A stretch of DNA of 64,000 nt, from NCBI GenBank assembly GCA_024239075.1, contig JANBVI010000029.1, forward strand, positions 16,812 through 80,811. The letters run 5' to 3'. Below are positions 16,012 to 24,889 of this stretch, piece after piece (the stretch's first letter is position 1; each line of letters begins with the position of its first letter). The DNA comes from Fischerella sp. CENA71. GTDB lineage: Bacteria; Cyanobacteriota; Cyanobacteriia; Cyanobacteriales; Nostocaceae. The position numbers were made by a program, and so were the translations under genes. The notes under the pieces are model-generated. The model was not told the origin of the DNA, ran no database searches, and worked only from the letters and a program-made list of their open reading frames with translations.

Positions 16012-17517
16012 TTAACCGCCACACCCGCCACACCCAGCACCACATCCAGCACCGCAACCAGCGCTACAACCACTACCGCCACCATCCCCACTACAGCCAG
16101 CAGTAAAACCAATATCACCGCCACTACTAGTACTACTGATAGTGCTTGGCGCTGCGAAGGCTTGTTTTAAATCTGCGAAAGAATCTATTAAGACTGCACT
16201 ACCAAATAAAGCAAAAGCAAATGCAATGTCAGATGATTTAGAGTAAGACGAGCGATAGTAATTAAGAGTGCGATCGCCAGATCGAGTCCGGTGTGGTTTA
16301 GCCAATAGCGAGAATCCAATAATAGCACTCACAATGCACATTACTATTAACAAACCTACAGGTTTATCGCGGGAAATTCCCACGATAATCTTGCTGATTC
16401 CCAACAGCAATAATACTAAGACGGGTGTTGCAGTTGCAATTTGAATCATCTTTGCTTGGCGATCGCTAACTAATAAACCTTGATTTTGCAAGTTTCGCTT
16501 AATCGAATTTGTTGCTGATATTACCCTTGTGCGGATAGTTTCAATCGGAGCATAATTAGTACCACTAATGCTTTCCTCAATCAGTGCTTCTGCTATTGAT
16601 TTTTCCAAACGGTGACTATTGGCAGATGGAGCTTTTTCTAGATGTAAAGTACGGCTTGTCGCTGATACTTTCAGAACTTTATCTTGAACAAGTTTAGCGA
16701 TCGCAGCATCTACGGCTCTATATGCGCCAACATTTAAATATGCTAATTCATAAGCATCTAGAGAACTAGATTCACCCAGAGAATTATTCACAGATGTACT
16801 TAAAAACCAACGCAAAAATCTAGTGCAGAAAAAAGCAAAAATTGCTAGTACAAAATAAAACCAGAGAAACTCAGACCCATTTAAATTCAGTGGATTATTA
16901 ATCGAAGCTGCTAATAAAGGCTCATTGTTTGCTACTATTAATCCCAAAGAAAATGGCATGACTAAAACTGGTGATATATTTCCTAAAGAACGTAGTCTCA
17001 AACGAGCTAAATTTATCTTGGGAAACTTGATTAATAATTTAGGTAAAATCCAGTTTTCTTGAATATTCACCCGCACAAACTTGGTATCACTACCAAAACG
17101 AATATGCGGTGTTGACCAAATATCTGCTGGTGGAATTTGCCCAAAAAAATGCTTGTAACTTGCCAAAGTCTGAACATAGAAATCTTGAAATTTATGATGT
17201 TCAACACTACCACCACGAGTCGGATTGTGATGCAGTGGTCTTTGTAAAACATTTGCACAAAATTCGTTCCAATAAGAATGTGTATAAGTTAGGTGGAGAT
17301 GCCAAACTTGATCTACTTGTTCTGATGGCGTTACCGTATGTCCTGCAACAACTGATAAAAAAGCAAACTTTTTATACTCCTCAATTGCCCGTTTTGTATA
17401 TTCAACACTCCAACCATTTTCTTTCGCTAGTCTCTTGCTGAACGGATAAACAGCATCATTTTCATCTAAAGAAAACGCTTGAATACGTGTATATAATTCT
17501 GCTTGTTGAAGATTCAT
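16012..17517 (-). CDS. TIGR04222-like membrane protein with GRDP-like N-terminus and Gly/Cys tail
   Basis: About 501 residues from ATG 17517, which has AGGAAA 5 bases upstream (GTG 17535 is also in frame). The N-terminal 130 residues hold a glycine-rich-domain-protein-like motif, DQVWHLHLTYTHSYW, seen also in plant GRDP proteins. The middle has several membrane helices (about 200-240 and 350-400) around a soluble segment, AYELAYLNVGAYRAVDAAIAKLVQDKVL, that matches the TIGR04222 type. The end is a low-complexity tail with eight Cys among Gly, Ala and Ser (GCSAGCGAGCGAGCGGCGG). Function of the family unknown. Upstream of the sigma-like/CHAT operon on the same strand. Confidence 0.72.
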   Translation of the reverse strand: MNLQQAELYTRIQAFSLDENDAVYPFSKRLAKENGWSVEYTKRAIEEYKKFAFLSVVAGHTVTPSEQVDQVWHLHLTYTHSYWNEFCANVLQRPLHHNPTRGGSVEHHKFQDFYVQTLASYKHFFGQIPPADIWSTPHIRFGSDTKFVRVNIQENWILPKLLIKFPKINLARLRLRSLGNISPVLVMPFSLGLIVANNEPLLAASINNPLNLNGSEFLWFYFVLAIFAFFCTRFLRWFLSTSVNNSLGESSSLDAYELAYLNVGAYRAVDAAIAKLVQDKVLKVSATSRTLHLEKAPSANSHRLEKSIAEALIEESISGTNYAPIETIRTRVISATNSIKRNLQNQGLLVSDRQAKMIQIATATPVLVLLLLGISKIIVGISRDKPVGLLIVMCIVSAIIGFSLLAKPHRTRSGDRTLNYYRSSYSKSSDIAFAFALFGSAVLIDSFADLKQAFAAPSTISSTSSGGDIGFTAGCSGDGGGSGCSAGCGAGCGAGCGGCGG

Positions 17518-18037
17518 AATTTTCCTATCATCCACTATTCACAGAACTCTCCCAATTGGCGCCTTGGTTCTATAAGTTCTTCAGTTGGAACAGGAAAAAT
17601 TTATTCTTGTGTTTACAGATATTTACAATTAAGCAACAATCAAGCCCATTTTATATAGATTCTGAGCTTGAATTTAATTCCTAGCGAATTTTCCATAGCA
17701 AAGACTCTGCGTACCTCCGCGCTGACTCTGCGCCACTCTGCGTTTAAAAACCCTAGCTTTTAACAACCAACAGCCTTGATTTCTGCATAAGTAACTTGAT
17801 TTTTACCGATATATTAAATAGAAGAGCTTGTTTAAATATATGCCTTTTTCTAGATATTTATTTCACCTTTGACGCTGAAAGCTTTATTTCAGGGCTATTT
17901 ACTTCGAGATATGTACTGAAGAAAATTATATTTTAGAGATCCCAACACGAAGCGAGACCTTCGGTAAGCTTCGCTAACGCGACAATGCTTTTGCTGAAGA
18001 ATAGGATGAGTAATCTTTTGATCGCCTTTACACAAAT
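17518..18037. other. gene-free region with dispersed repeat fragments
   Basis: Contains a CTCTGCG-type repeat (17703-17745, with relatives at 40866-40908) and a fragment rich in AGCGAGACC/AAGCTTCGCTAACG (17947-17982) that looks like a cyanobacterial dispersed repeat next to the truncated PIN gene. No gene or RNA recognised. Confidence 0.6.
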
Positions 18038-18250
18038 ATGAACATCAAGGATGTGATCGGGCTAAGATTGATCAATCTAAATATTTTTGAATCTGCATCA
18101 GATATCCGCAGTCGATATAATTTTTCTTTTTGGGATGGTTTAATTGTTGCTTGTGCGCTGGGAGCAGGTGCAAGTATTCTTTATTCTGAAGATATGCAGG
18201 ATCGGTTAGTAGTAGCTGGTCAATTAGAAATTGTCAATCTGTTTAAATGA
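18038..18250 (+). pseudogene. PIN-domain (VapC-like) C-terminal remnant
   Basis: 70 residues that match only the C-terminal half of a VapC-type PIN ribonuclease: RYNFSFWDGLIVACALGAGASILYSEDMQDRL carries the typical SFWD and YSEDMQ motifs with two of the acidic metal ligands, ending IVNLF. The N-terminal half with the first catalytic Asp (usually in a DTN motif) is missing, and upstream sequence is repeat-like. No antitoxin gene is next to it. Likely a dead remnant of a toxin-antitoxin locus; a short expressed peptide cannot be excluded. Confidence 0.65.
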
Positions 18251-18303
18251 AAGTAGAGACTTAGCCAAGACTTAAGCGCCACATCTTCTTAAACCTGTTA
18301 CAC

Positions 18304-19002
18304 CTAAACATTCCCGTAAACAGGAATTGCTGCACCTCGGATATCTTTGGCTGCTTCTGAGGCTAAAAAACAGATAACCTCTGCCAAAGATTCAGCTTTT
18401 ACCCATTTATCAGCATTTTCTGTACCCATTGCTTCGCGGTTTGTGGGGGTATCAATGATGCTGGGAAGAACGACATTTGCAGTAATATTAGTACCTTTGG
18501 TTTCGTCTGCGATCGCTTTCGTTAATGCAACCACACCAGCTTTGGATGCACAATAAGCTGCGAGTTGTCCAGATGGTTCTACTGCACCTTTTGAACCAAC
18601 AGTCACAATCCGTCCATAGCCATGTTCTAACATTCTCCTCAGACTGTGTTTGCAAACCAAAAAAGTTGTAGTCAGGTTTAAATCAAAATCTCGTTTCCAA
18701 TTTTCCAAGCTGTATTCATGGGTTTTCCCCATCGCAAAACCACCCACCAGATGAATTAATACATCTACTCTTTGCATCTGGTTGATAATCTTCTCTACCG
18801 AAGCTTCTTCGACTAAATTTGCAGAGACAAAATTGATTCTGACAAAATCAGCAGGTGAGAGGATTCCTTTTAGGCGTTCCACTTCTTTCGGGTTGTGATA
18901 AGGAATTGTGATTGTTGCTGCACCTTGCGCTAAAACTGCTGGTGTCACGCCTAAACCCAATCCACCAGTACCACCTGTCAGTAAAATGTGTTTACCTTTC
19001 AT
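18304..19002 (-). CDS. SDR family oxidoreductase
   Basis: 232 residues, classical short-chain dehydrogenase/reductase. Cofactor motif GGTGGLG is at residues 10-16 and the catalytic Tyr-Lys pair in YCASK (about 149-153) with the Ser in VTVGSKG shortly before. The final segment DIRGAAIPVYGNV is the usual end. NAD(P)-dependent oxidation or reduction of an unknown alcohol or ketone in the cytosol. It lies next to broken genes on its upstream side, which may mark a rearrangement. Confidence 0.85.
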   Translation of the reverse strand: MKGKHILLTGGTGGLGLGVTPAVLAQGAATITIPYHNPKEVERLKGILSPADFVRINFVSANLVEEASVEKIINQMQRVDVLIHLVGGFAMGKTHEYSLENWKRDFDLNLTTTFLVCKHSLRRMLEHGYGRIVTVGSKGAVEPSGQLAAYCASKAGVVALTKAIADETKGTNITANVVLPSIIDTPTNREAMGTENADKWVKAESLAEVICFLASEAAKDIRGAAIPVYGNV

Positions 19003-19010
19003 GAGTTTGT

Positions 19011-19340
19011 TTAGTCCTGCAATATATCAAATTTTCGGCGAATTTCTAATAAAGAACACTCAAATAACGCTTTGTAATCAAAATACGGCCAATATTGTTT
19101 CCTACTACGATTCTTGATCCAGATTAAAACTAGCTCTGGTAATAATCGTGGCAATACTGCCAATATAGAACTATACAACCATAGTAAACCCTGACGCTCC
19201 ACTAGGTCGTTATACATCACCTCTACTGCTGGATGTTGGCGATCGCGCAGATAGTCTCGAAACTTGTAATCACTAACAATAAAAGTTAGAGGTAGTAATT
19301 TTAACTCATCATCGCAACCAAATACAACATGAGTCAATGC
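19011..19340 (-). pseudogene. C-terminal fragment of an unrecognised protein
   Basis: Reading frame of about 110 residues with a sensible C-terminal half (DYLRDRQHPAVEVMYNDLVE, then hydrophobic WLYSSILAVLPRLLPELVLIWI and a basic end) but no credible start: further upstream the frame runs into sequence that is TetR-coding on the other strand. The family is not recognised. It appears to be the 3' end of a gene once divergent from the TetR remnant. Alternatively a short real membrane-associated protein starting at Met in VEVMYND. Confidence 0.4.
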
Positions 19341-19344
19341 TGTG

Positions 19345-19638
19345 CAAACAACCCTGACGCCTATTGGTCGGCAAATTTTAGCTATGATTATCAGTGCTGC
19401 TTCCAGCAATCCAAAGTTTGCTCAAGTCTACTGGCAAAAATACTTACAACCACGACGAGCAGGTTTTCATGTTGTAATTGAGCGCGCTAAAGCCAGACAA
19501 GAAATTCAAACTGATGTAGATAGCGATTTAGTCTTTGATATTATTAGCGGCATCATGCTTTATGCAATGGTATTCACACCCACAAGTGAACCAGTTTCAG
19601 CTTATATCCGTCGTGCTATCGGACTGATTCTGAAATAA
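19345..19638 (+). pseudogene. TetR regulator C-terminal remnant
   Basis: About 95 residues matching only the ligand-binding end of a TetR_C_11-type regulator: NPKFAQVYWQKYLQPRRAG, then IERAKARQEIQTDVDSDLVFDIISGIMLYAMVF, then IRRAIGLIL. The DNA-binding helix-turn-helix is absent. The 5' edge abuts the 5' edge of the minus-strand fragment at 19011-19340, as expected if one deletion removed the promoter region and the N-terminal halves of two divergent genes. Confidence 0.65.
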
Positions 19639-19810
19639 AAATAAAAAAAATCAAAGATTGCACTTCTCAGGAATTCCAGAGTGCCATAAAGTAGTAAGGT
19701 AGGAAAACAAGTTGAGTAATTAGGAATTATGAATTATAAATTATGAATTTATAACTATGAAAAATAACTTATGACTGTAGTCTTTAACTTGAATTTAACC
19801 TATTTATTCT

Positions 19811-20875
19811 ATGGCTAGACGTACCTCTTCACCATCTCCTGTTACTGGCACAACTACACTAGCTCTTTCATCGCTCCATATTCGTATAGAAGCGCTAGAG
19901 AAAGAACATCAATGGCTGCTCAAACAGATCAAGAGGAAACAAAAAGAACTGAATAATTTTGTTGAGCAAATGCGATCATTTGCCACAGATATCTTTCATA
20001 GAGGGACTCCCAGCTTTCAAAAACTTGCAGCACTAGACGAAGAAATTCATAGATTATTTGATGAAATATTTGCCACAAGAAAGTTCGGTAAACAAACGAA
20101 GAAAAATGTTGAAGGAATTTACCGCAATCTTCAGATGATGGGAATCATCAGTCCCAAACGCGATCGCGATGATTCAGACACAGAACTAGATGAACTGTTT
20201 GAGACAGATGAACAAACAGATGAGCAAGAGAATGAATTTTTTGGTTCTGCTCAAAATAGCCGCGAACAGCATCAACAAGACTCAGAATTTACCCCGACAA
20301 GTAAATCTGATGAGTCGAGAAAAATTAGAAACACATTTTTAAGATTAGCGGAAATATTTCACCCTGATAAGGTAACTGATGACGAGACGCAAATGCGTCA
20401 TACAGAAATCATGAAGGAAATAAATAAGGCTTATCAAGAGGGTGATTTAGCGAGACTTTTAGAAATTGAACGACAACATCAAGCGGGAGAATCTGTAGAT
20501 AGCAACAGTGAAGATGATTTAACCCGTAAATGTAACCGCTTAGAGCAGGAAACAGAATTCCTCAAAACGCAATATGAAACTATTAAAAGGGAATTACGTT
20601 TAGTTAAAAATACCCCAGAAGGAATGATCGTTGCTGATTGTCGGAAAGTTGCTAAAGAAGGAATTGATCCGATAGATCAGATGTTAGAACAAGTTGAATC
20701 TGAAATTGAGGTGATTGCAAATATTCGCGATTTTGTCAAGGATTTTCGAGAACAGAAAATTACAATTAAAGAGTTTCTGTGTGGTCCACCACTGATGAAA
20801 CAGATGAGCCAGGAAGTGGTGGAAGATTTGCTTGAGCAGATGTTGGAAGATTTAGGTGTAAAAATAGTGTTTTAA
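19811..20875 (+). CDS. J-domain protein with coiled coils
   Basis: 354 residues. An N-terminal coiled coil (about 25-55) is followed by an acidic Gln-rich stretch (120-165), then a J-domain with the HPD tripeptide at 184-186 (AEIFHPDKVTDDETQMRHTEIMKEINKAYQEGD) and a second coiled coil (about 225-265). The J-domain would stimulate an Hsp70 (DnaK) ATPase. Unlike canonical DnaJ there is no Gly/Phe or zinc region, and the J-domain is internal. Client unknown. Confidence 0.8.
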   Translation: MARRTSSPSPVTGTTTLALSSLHIRIEALEKEHQWLLKQIKRKQKELNNFVEQMRSFATDIFHRGTPSFQKLAALDEEIHRLFDEIFATRKFGKQTKKNVEGIYRNLQMMGIISPKRDRDDSDTELDELFETDEQTDEQENEFFGSAQNSREQHQQDSEFTPTSKSDESRKIRNTFLRLAEIFHPDKVTDDETQMRHTEIMKEINKAYQEGDLARLLEIERQHQAGESVDSNSEDDLTRKCNRLEQETEFLKTQYETIKRELRLVKNTPEGMIVADCRKVAKEGIDPIDQMLEQVESEIEVIANIRDFVKDFREQKITIKEFLCGPPLMKQMSQEVVEDLLEQMLEDLGVKIVF

Positions 20876-20924
20876 ATCATAATAATTCCCCTTGCTTTTG
20901 ACAATCCCTCTTTAATTCCACAAA

Positions 20925-21608
20925 TTACGCAGCTACAGGAGCATTTGCGAGCCTACCATCTTCCATATAAACAATGCGATCAGCTATGTCTAAAATCCGG
21001 TTGTCGTGAGTTACCAAAAGAATAGTACAACCTTGCTCTTTGGCTAACTTCTGCATCAAATTAACCACATCTCGACCTGATTTACTATCTAAGGCCGCCG
21101 TCGGTTCATCTGCAAGGACTATTTTCGGATGACTCACCAAAGCACGAGCGATCGCTACTCTTTGTTTTTGTCCTCCTGATAAATCATCAGGATAATAATT
21201 CAGACGTTCTCCTAACCCTACCATCTCTAACATTTCGGCGGCGCGGGTATACATTTCTTTTGGGGAAAGTTCATGGTGCAGTTCTAACCCCATTTTGACG
21301 TTCTGCACAGCTGTTAAACTACCATGTAGGTTGTGCGCTTGGAAAATATAACCATTACTGCGTCGTGCTAGTGTCAGTTGTTTGTCATTTGCACCGCACA
21401 GTTCCCTTCCCAAAACCTGCAAACTCCCTTCTTGAGCAGAACGCAACCCACCAACTAAGGTTAATAGAGTTGTTTTCCCTGAACCAGAAGGGCCTGTCAT
21501 GATAATAATTTCACCAGCGTTAATTTCTAGATTGATATCAAATAACGCTTGTTTGCGAAGTTGTCCTTTACCGAAATAGTGATTGAGATTTTTAACAGAA
21601 ATAACCAT
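20925..21608 (-). CDS. devA: DevA-type ABC transporter ATP-binding protein
   Basis: About 227 residues. Walker A GPSGSGKTT at 39-47, signature LSGGQKQR, Walker B IVLADEPT and the switch His in LLVTHD. The sequence has the form of DevA, the ATPase of the DevBCA exporters, which in Anabaena lay down heterocyst glycolipids; paralogous DevBCA sets export other compounds. ATG 21608 is preferred; the GTG at 21626 is in frame and lies at the edge of a 7-mer repeat. Last gene of the devB-devC-devA operon. Confidence 0.85.
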   Translation of the reverse strand: MVISVKNLNHYFGKGQLRKQALFDINLEINAGEIIIMTGPSGSGKTTLLTLVGGLRSAQEGSLQVLGRELCGANDKQLTLARRSNGYIFQAHNLHGSLTAVQNVKMGLELHHELSPKEMYTRAAEMLEMVGLGERLNYYPDDLSGGQKQRVAIARALVSHPKIVLADEPTAALDSKSGRDVVNLMQKLAKEQGCTILLVTHDNRILDIADRIVYMEDGRLANAPVAA

Positions 21609-21628
21609 ATTTAAATAAGTCAGCACAA

Positions 21629-21658
21629 ATGATCAATGACAAATGACAAATGACAAAT
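21629..21658 (+). repeat. 7-mer AATGACA repeat between devC and devA
   Basis: Tandem copies of AATGACA fill the gap between the devC stop and the devA start. Member of the window-wide 7-mer family. Confidence 0.8.
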
Positions 21659-22839
21659 TAAAACATATCTGCGGGATCAGCACTTAAGACTTTGCGAGTG
21701 GCGATTGCACCCGAAATCATACACATAACTATTGTCATAATTAGTACTTGCAATGCTCGTGCTAATGTCATGTATAGTGGCAAATTTGTTGCAGTCCGTG
21801 TGAGTGCGTAGAGTCCCGTAGATATAGCAATTCCAGGTATAAAACCTAATATTGCCATAATGATTGCTTCTTCAAATACCACACTCAGCAAGTAGCGGTT
21901 TTGATAACCCATAGCTCGGAAGGTGGCGTATTCTTTCATATGGGCGTTAACGTCTGTGGAAAGAACTTGATAGACGATAATGACGCCGACAATAAATCCC
22001 ATTGACACACCCAAGCTGAAGATAAAACCAATCGCAGTGTTGGTTTGCCAATAATATTCCTCAAATTTTACAAATTCTTCTTTAGTTAAAACTTTGACAT
22101 CTGGCTCATTTGCCAAATGTTTTTGTAAAGCTATTGCTACTTGTTGCGGATCATAACCTGATTGAACTTCAATTAATCCTAAGTTGACACTGCCGGCTTC
22201 GCGTCTAGGAAACATCCGCAAAAAGTTCTGATCACTGGTAATTAAACTACCATCGGCAATAAAGGAAGCTCCGATTTGAAATAACCCACTGACGGTAATT
22301 GTCCGGCGCTCGATTTCAGTAGTGACTGTTTTACCTTGGTCAATTTGGGCGATCGCTTCTTGGTAATCTCCCCTTGAACCCCGATCAAATAACACGGTAT
22401 CGGGTAGTTTAATTTTATCTAGTTGGCTATTGACTTCTGGTAAATTAAATGCTGGCACATCTGGATTAAAGCCAATCACCAAAACCATTGTCTCTTTGCG
22501 AGTTTGGGGATTTTTCCAAGAGATGGTGTTGGTGTACATCGGTTCTGCTGACTTCACCCCTGGTACATCCATTGTTTGGAATAGTCGCCGCCGGGTAAAT
22601 GTGGATAAGTTGGCAATGTTGCGCGCCTGGGGATTAATTAAAACAATATCTGCCTCTAAGCTGCGATGCATTCTGGTATTACTGTTATACAAGGCTGTTT
22701 GAAAGCCTGTTTGCATGAACATCAACAAATCAGCAAAAGCAATACCAGATAATGCAACTAAAAAACGGCTTTTATGGCGGTTGAGTTGTAGCCATCCTAA
22801 AGGTGTACGTCGCTGTAATTGTTGAATAAATCCAATCAC
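21658..22839 (-). CDS. devC: DevC-type ABC transporter permease
   Basis: About 393 residues. An N-terminal membrane helix (LVALSGIAFADLLMFMQTGF) precedes a large periplasmic MacB-like domain, followed by three C-terminal helices (about 265-385) as in DevC and the FtsX/MacB permeases. It should pair with DevA in the inner membrane and with the DevB fusion protein. GTG 22839 has GGAG about 9 bases upstream; a TTG at 22860 is in frame but lies at the edge of a repeat array. Second gene of the operon. Confidence 0.83.
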   Translation of the reverse strand: MIGFIQQLQRRTPLGWLQLNRHKSRFLVALSGIAFADLLMFMQTGFQTALYNSNTRMHRSLEADIVLINPQARNIANLSTFTRRRLFQTMDVPGVKSAEPMYTNTISWKNPQTRKETMVLVIGFNPDVPAFNLPEVNSQLDKIKLPDTVLFDRGSRGDYQEAIAQIDQGKTVTTEIERRTITVSGLFQIGASFIADGSLITSDQNFLRMFPRREAGSVNLGLIEVQSGYDPQQVAIALQKHLANEPDVKVLTKEEFVKFEEYYWQTNTAIGFIFSLGVSMGFIVGVIIVYQVLSTDVNAHMKEYATFRAMGYQNRYLLSVVFEEAIIMAILGFIPGIAISTGLYALTRTATNLPLYMTLARALQVLIMTIVMCMISGAIATRKVLSADPADMF

Positions 22840-22860
22840 TGTCGCTTTGCTCCAAGTCAA

Positions 22861-22900
22861 TGGTCATTAGTCATTAGTCATTTGTCATTTGTCATTGGTT
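22861..22900 (+). repeat. 7-mer GTCATTA/GTCATTT repeat at the devB-devC junction
   Basis: Tandem 7-mers running into the last codons of devB, so that the final residues ITNDK are encoded by repeat sequence. Confidence 0.8.
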
Positions 22901-24270
22901 ATTAGTTGTTCTCCGCGTCCCCGTGTCTCCGCGTCCCCGCGTCCCCGCGTCTTTGCATCCTCCTTGTGATCTCCAATCACCGCTTTTACTTGCAAGTTGG
23001 TGAATTTAGCTGCTTTTTGGCTGGAGGCTTTGTCTAACTGCACGTGAACTTCTACGACTCTGGCGTCGATGTTGCTGGAGGGATCACTGTTGATGACGTT
23101 TTGGCGTTGGACTTGCCAGCCAATTCTTTCTACAGTTGCGTATAATTCACCAGGAATAGAATCACTTTCTAAGCGGACTTTTTGCCCAGGATACACTTTA
23201 CTAACATCACTTTGGTAAACTTCCACTACTGCATACATCTGACCAGTTTGCCCAATTTCGGCGATCCCATCATTAGATACTAATTCACCGGGACGGGTGT
23301 ATATTTTGAAAACTTGACCATCTTGGGGCGATCGCACATAAGCTTGTTTTAAGTTGGCTTCTGCTCTTTTGACTGATGCTACGGCTTTATTTACTTCAGC
23401 TTGAGCTGCTGCGATATCTGTGGGACGAACTTCGGCGATGCGATTGAGGGTTGCTTTACCTGATTCGATTTGTTTTTGTCCAGATGCTTGAATACGTGCT
23501 AGGTTTGCTTTTGCTTCTGCTATTTGTTCTTCTAAAGATTCTTCAATGCGCTTGAGATTTGCTTGTGCTTCTGCTAGTTGTTGTTGGGCTGTTCGCAAAG
23601 TTAAACGTTTGCTATCTTGAGATGATGCCGAAATTGCTCCTTCTTGATACAGGCTTTGATAACGTTGATCTTCGGCTTGAGCATTATCTAACTGTGCTTG
23701 CAACTGCGCGATAGTTGCTTTCTGTGCTTCTGTTTGTGTGTTTTTTTCTGCCTCTAAACGAGCGATTGTAGCTTTTTGCGCTGTGATTTGTGTTTCTCTT
23801 TCTACTTGCAGGCGATCGATCTCTGCTGACTGTGCTGCGATTTCACCTTGCTTTGCGCCTGCTTTGACTTGCAACAGATTAGCTTGGGCTACTTGCACTG
23901 CTTCTTTAGCTTCTTCTAAGGCCGCTGCTAGGCGATCGCGACTGTCTAAAATTGCGACTACTTGCCCTGTTTTGACTGTATCTCCCTCTTTTACCAACAA
24001 TTGCTCTACTCGACTCCCTTCTGAGGAAGCAGGCGCAGATAATTTAATCACTTCTCCTTTTGGCTCTAGCCTACCCAAGGCTGTGACTGTTTTTATTTCT
24101 GGTACTTGCACTAGCTGTTGTTGGACTTTCTGTTGTTCAGCACTGCGGGATTGCTGCATCGCGTAAACACTGATACCACCTACAGCTAATGCTGCAAATG
24201 CTGCGATCGCAATTGAGGGACGAAAAATTGATGGTGGGAGGAAAGAACCCTCTTTGAAGTTTTGTAGCAT
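22885..24270 (-). CDS. devB: DevB-type HlyD-family membrane fusion protein
   Basis: 461 residues. One N-terminal membrane helix (about 18-35), a biotinyl-lipoyl-like half motif near 75-110 (VEQLLVKEGDTVKTGQVVAILDSRD), long coiled coils (about 115-290) and the second lipoyl/barrel part (VRSPQDGQVFKIYTRPGELV). This is the periplasmic adaptor linking DevCA to a TolC-type outer membrane channel. The last 27 residues, with TRGRGDAETRGRGE, are encoded by GCGTCCCC repeats and look like an added tail. First gene of devBCA; three operator-like palindromes precede it. Confidence 0.85.
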   Translation of the reverse strand: MLQNFKEGSFLPPSIFRPSIAIAAFAALAVGGISVYAMQQSRSAEQQKVQQQLVQVPEIKTVTALGRLEPKGEVIKLSAPASSEGSRVEQLLVKEGDTVKTGQVVAILDSRDRLAAALEEAKEAVQVAQANLLQVKAGAKQGEIAAQSAEIDRLQVERETQITAQKATIARLEAEKNTQTEAQKATIAQLQAQLDNAQAEDQRYQSLYQEGAISASSQDSKRLTLRTAQQQLAEAQANLKRIEESLEEQIAEAKANLARIQASGQKQIESGKATLNRIAEVRPTDIAAAQAEVNKAVASVKRAEANLKQAYVRSPQDGQVFKIYTRPGELVSNDGIAEIGQTGQMYAVVEVYQSDVSKVYPGQKVRLESDSIPGELYATVERIGWQVQRQNVINSDPSSNIDARVVEVHVQLDKASSQKAAKFTNLQVKAVIGDHKEDAKTRGRGDAETRGRGEQLITNDK

Positions 24271-24285
24271 AGCATTGATTCCCGC

Positions 24286-24306
24286 AAAACTAAACTGTTT
24301 AGTTTT
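24286..24306. promoter_or_regulatory. operator candidate 1 upstream of devB
   Basis: Inverted repeat AAAACTAAA-CTG-TTTAGTTTT, 9-bp perfect arms. First of three related palindromes built on CTAAAC/GTTTAG in about 97 bases. Size and symmetry fit a TetR-family dimer. Confidence 0.65.
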
Positions 24307-24317
24307 ATATTATTACT

Positions 24318-24341
24318 AAACTAAACTGTTCGGTTTAGTTT
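24318..24341. promoter_or_regulatory. operator candidate 2 upstream of devB
   Basis: Inverted repeat AAACTAAAC and GTTTAGTTT with a 6-base centre TGTTCG. Centre is about 33 bp from candidate 1. A TATAAT sequence lies shortly after it at 24351-24356. Confidence 0.65.
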
Positions 24342-24364
24342 GGCAAGTACTATAATAGAAAAAA

Positions 24365-24382
24365 CTAAACTGTATAGTTTAG
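24365..24382. promoter_or_regulatory. operator candidate 3 upstream of devB
   Basis: Inverted repeat CTAAACT-GTAT-AGTTTAG. Centre about 44 bp from candidate 2. The shared core with the other two suggests one regulator binds all three. Confidence 0.6.
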
Positions 24383-24889
24383 ACAAATTCCTTGCAGTTT
24401 CTTAACAAACACGGCACAGCATAGATTAGGAAAAAGCTTAAGGGTTAAAGGGGAAAGAAAATTTTCATTGCTGATTAATCCTGACTTCTCCAGAAATCTT
24501 ATTGTTGTGTCCGTGTTTCTCTTTATTAAATGTCACTACATATAGATTTACAGACAATACTTATGAAAAAAATAAGTTATGAGCTGTTGAGGGTGTAAAG
24601 ATAGAAGGGAGAAAGGTAAAGGTATAAGGGTTAATAACTTGATATTTAGTACTTTAACTATTGCAATTTTACAAAAACTAAGGGTGTAAGGGTATAAGAG
24701 TGTAGAAGAGGGGAAAATCCTATCCCTATAGCTTTTTGAAGCCAAATCCCCATGTGATAAATCACAAAACGAGGGTATGAAAATCTATTCCCCGATCCCC
24801 GATCTTTATTCTCAAGCCAAGAGCCATAACGGGGGAATTTCAAAGCCCACATTACCAAATTGGTACATAGCAGCAGGAATCAGTAAAAC
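24383..24889. other. gene-free region between devB operators and TetR gene
   Basis: About 500 bases with short repeats (GGGTGTAAGG/GGGTATAAG at 24585-24700 and CCCCGATC at 24791-24806). Two minus-strand frames here consist of repeat sequence and are not credible. No RNA gene recognised. Confidence 0.6.

Noticed and set aside
24548-24858. Two minus-strand ORFs of 65-66 residues
   Set aside because: Encoded by short repeats (GGGTATAAG, CCCCGATC), no ribosome site and no recognisable protein features.
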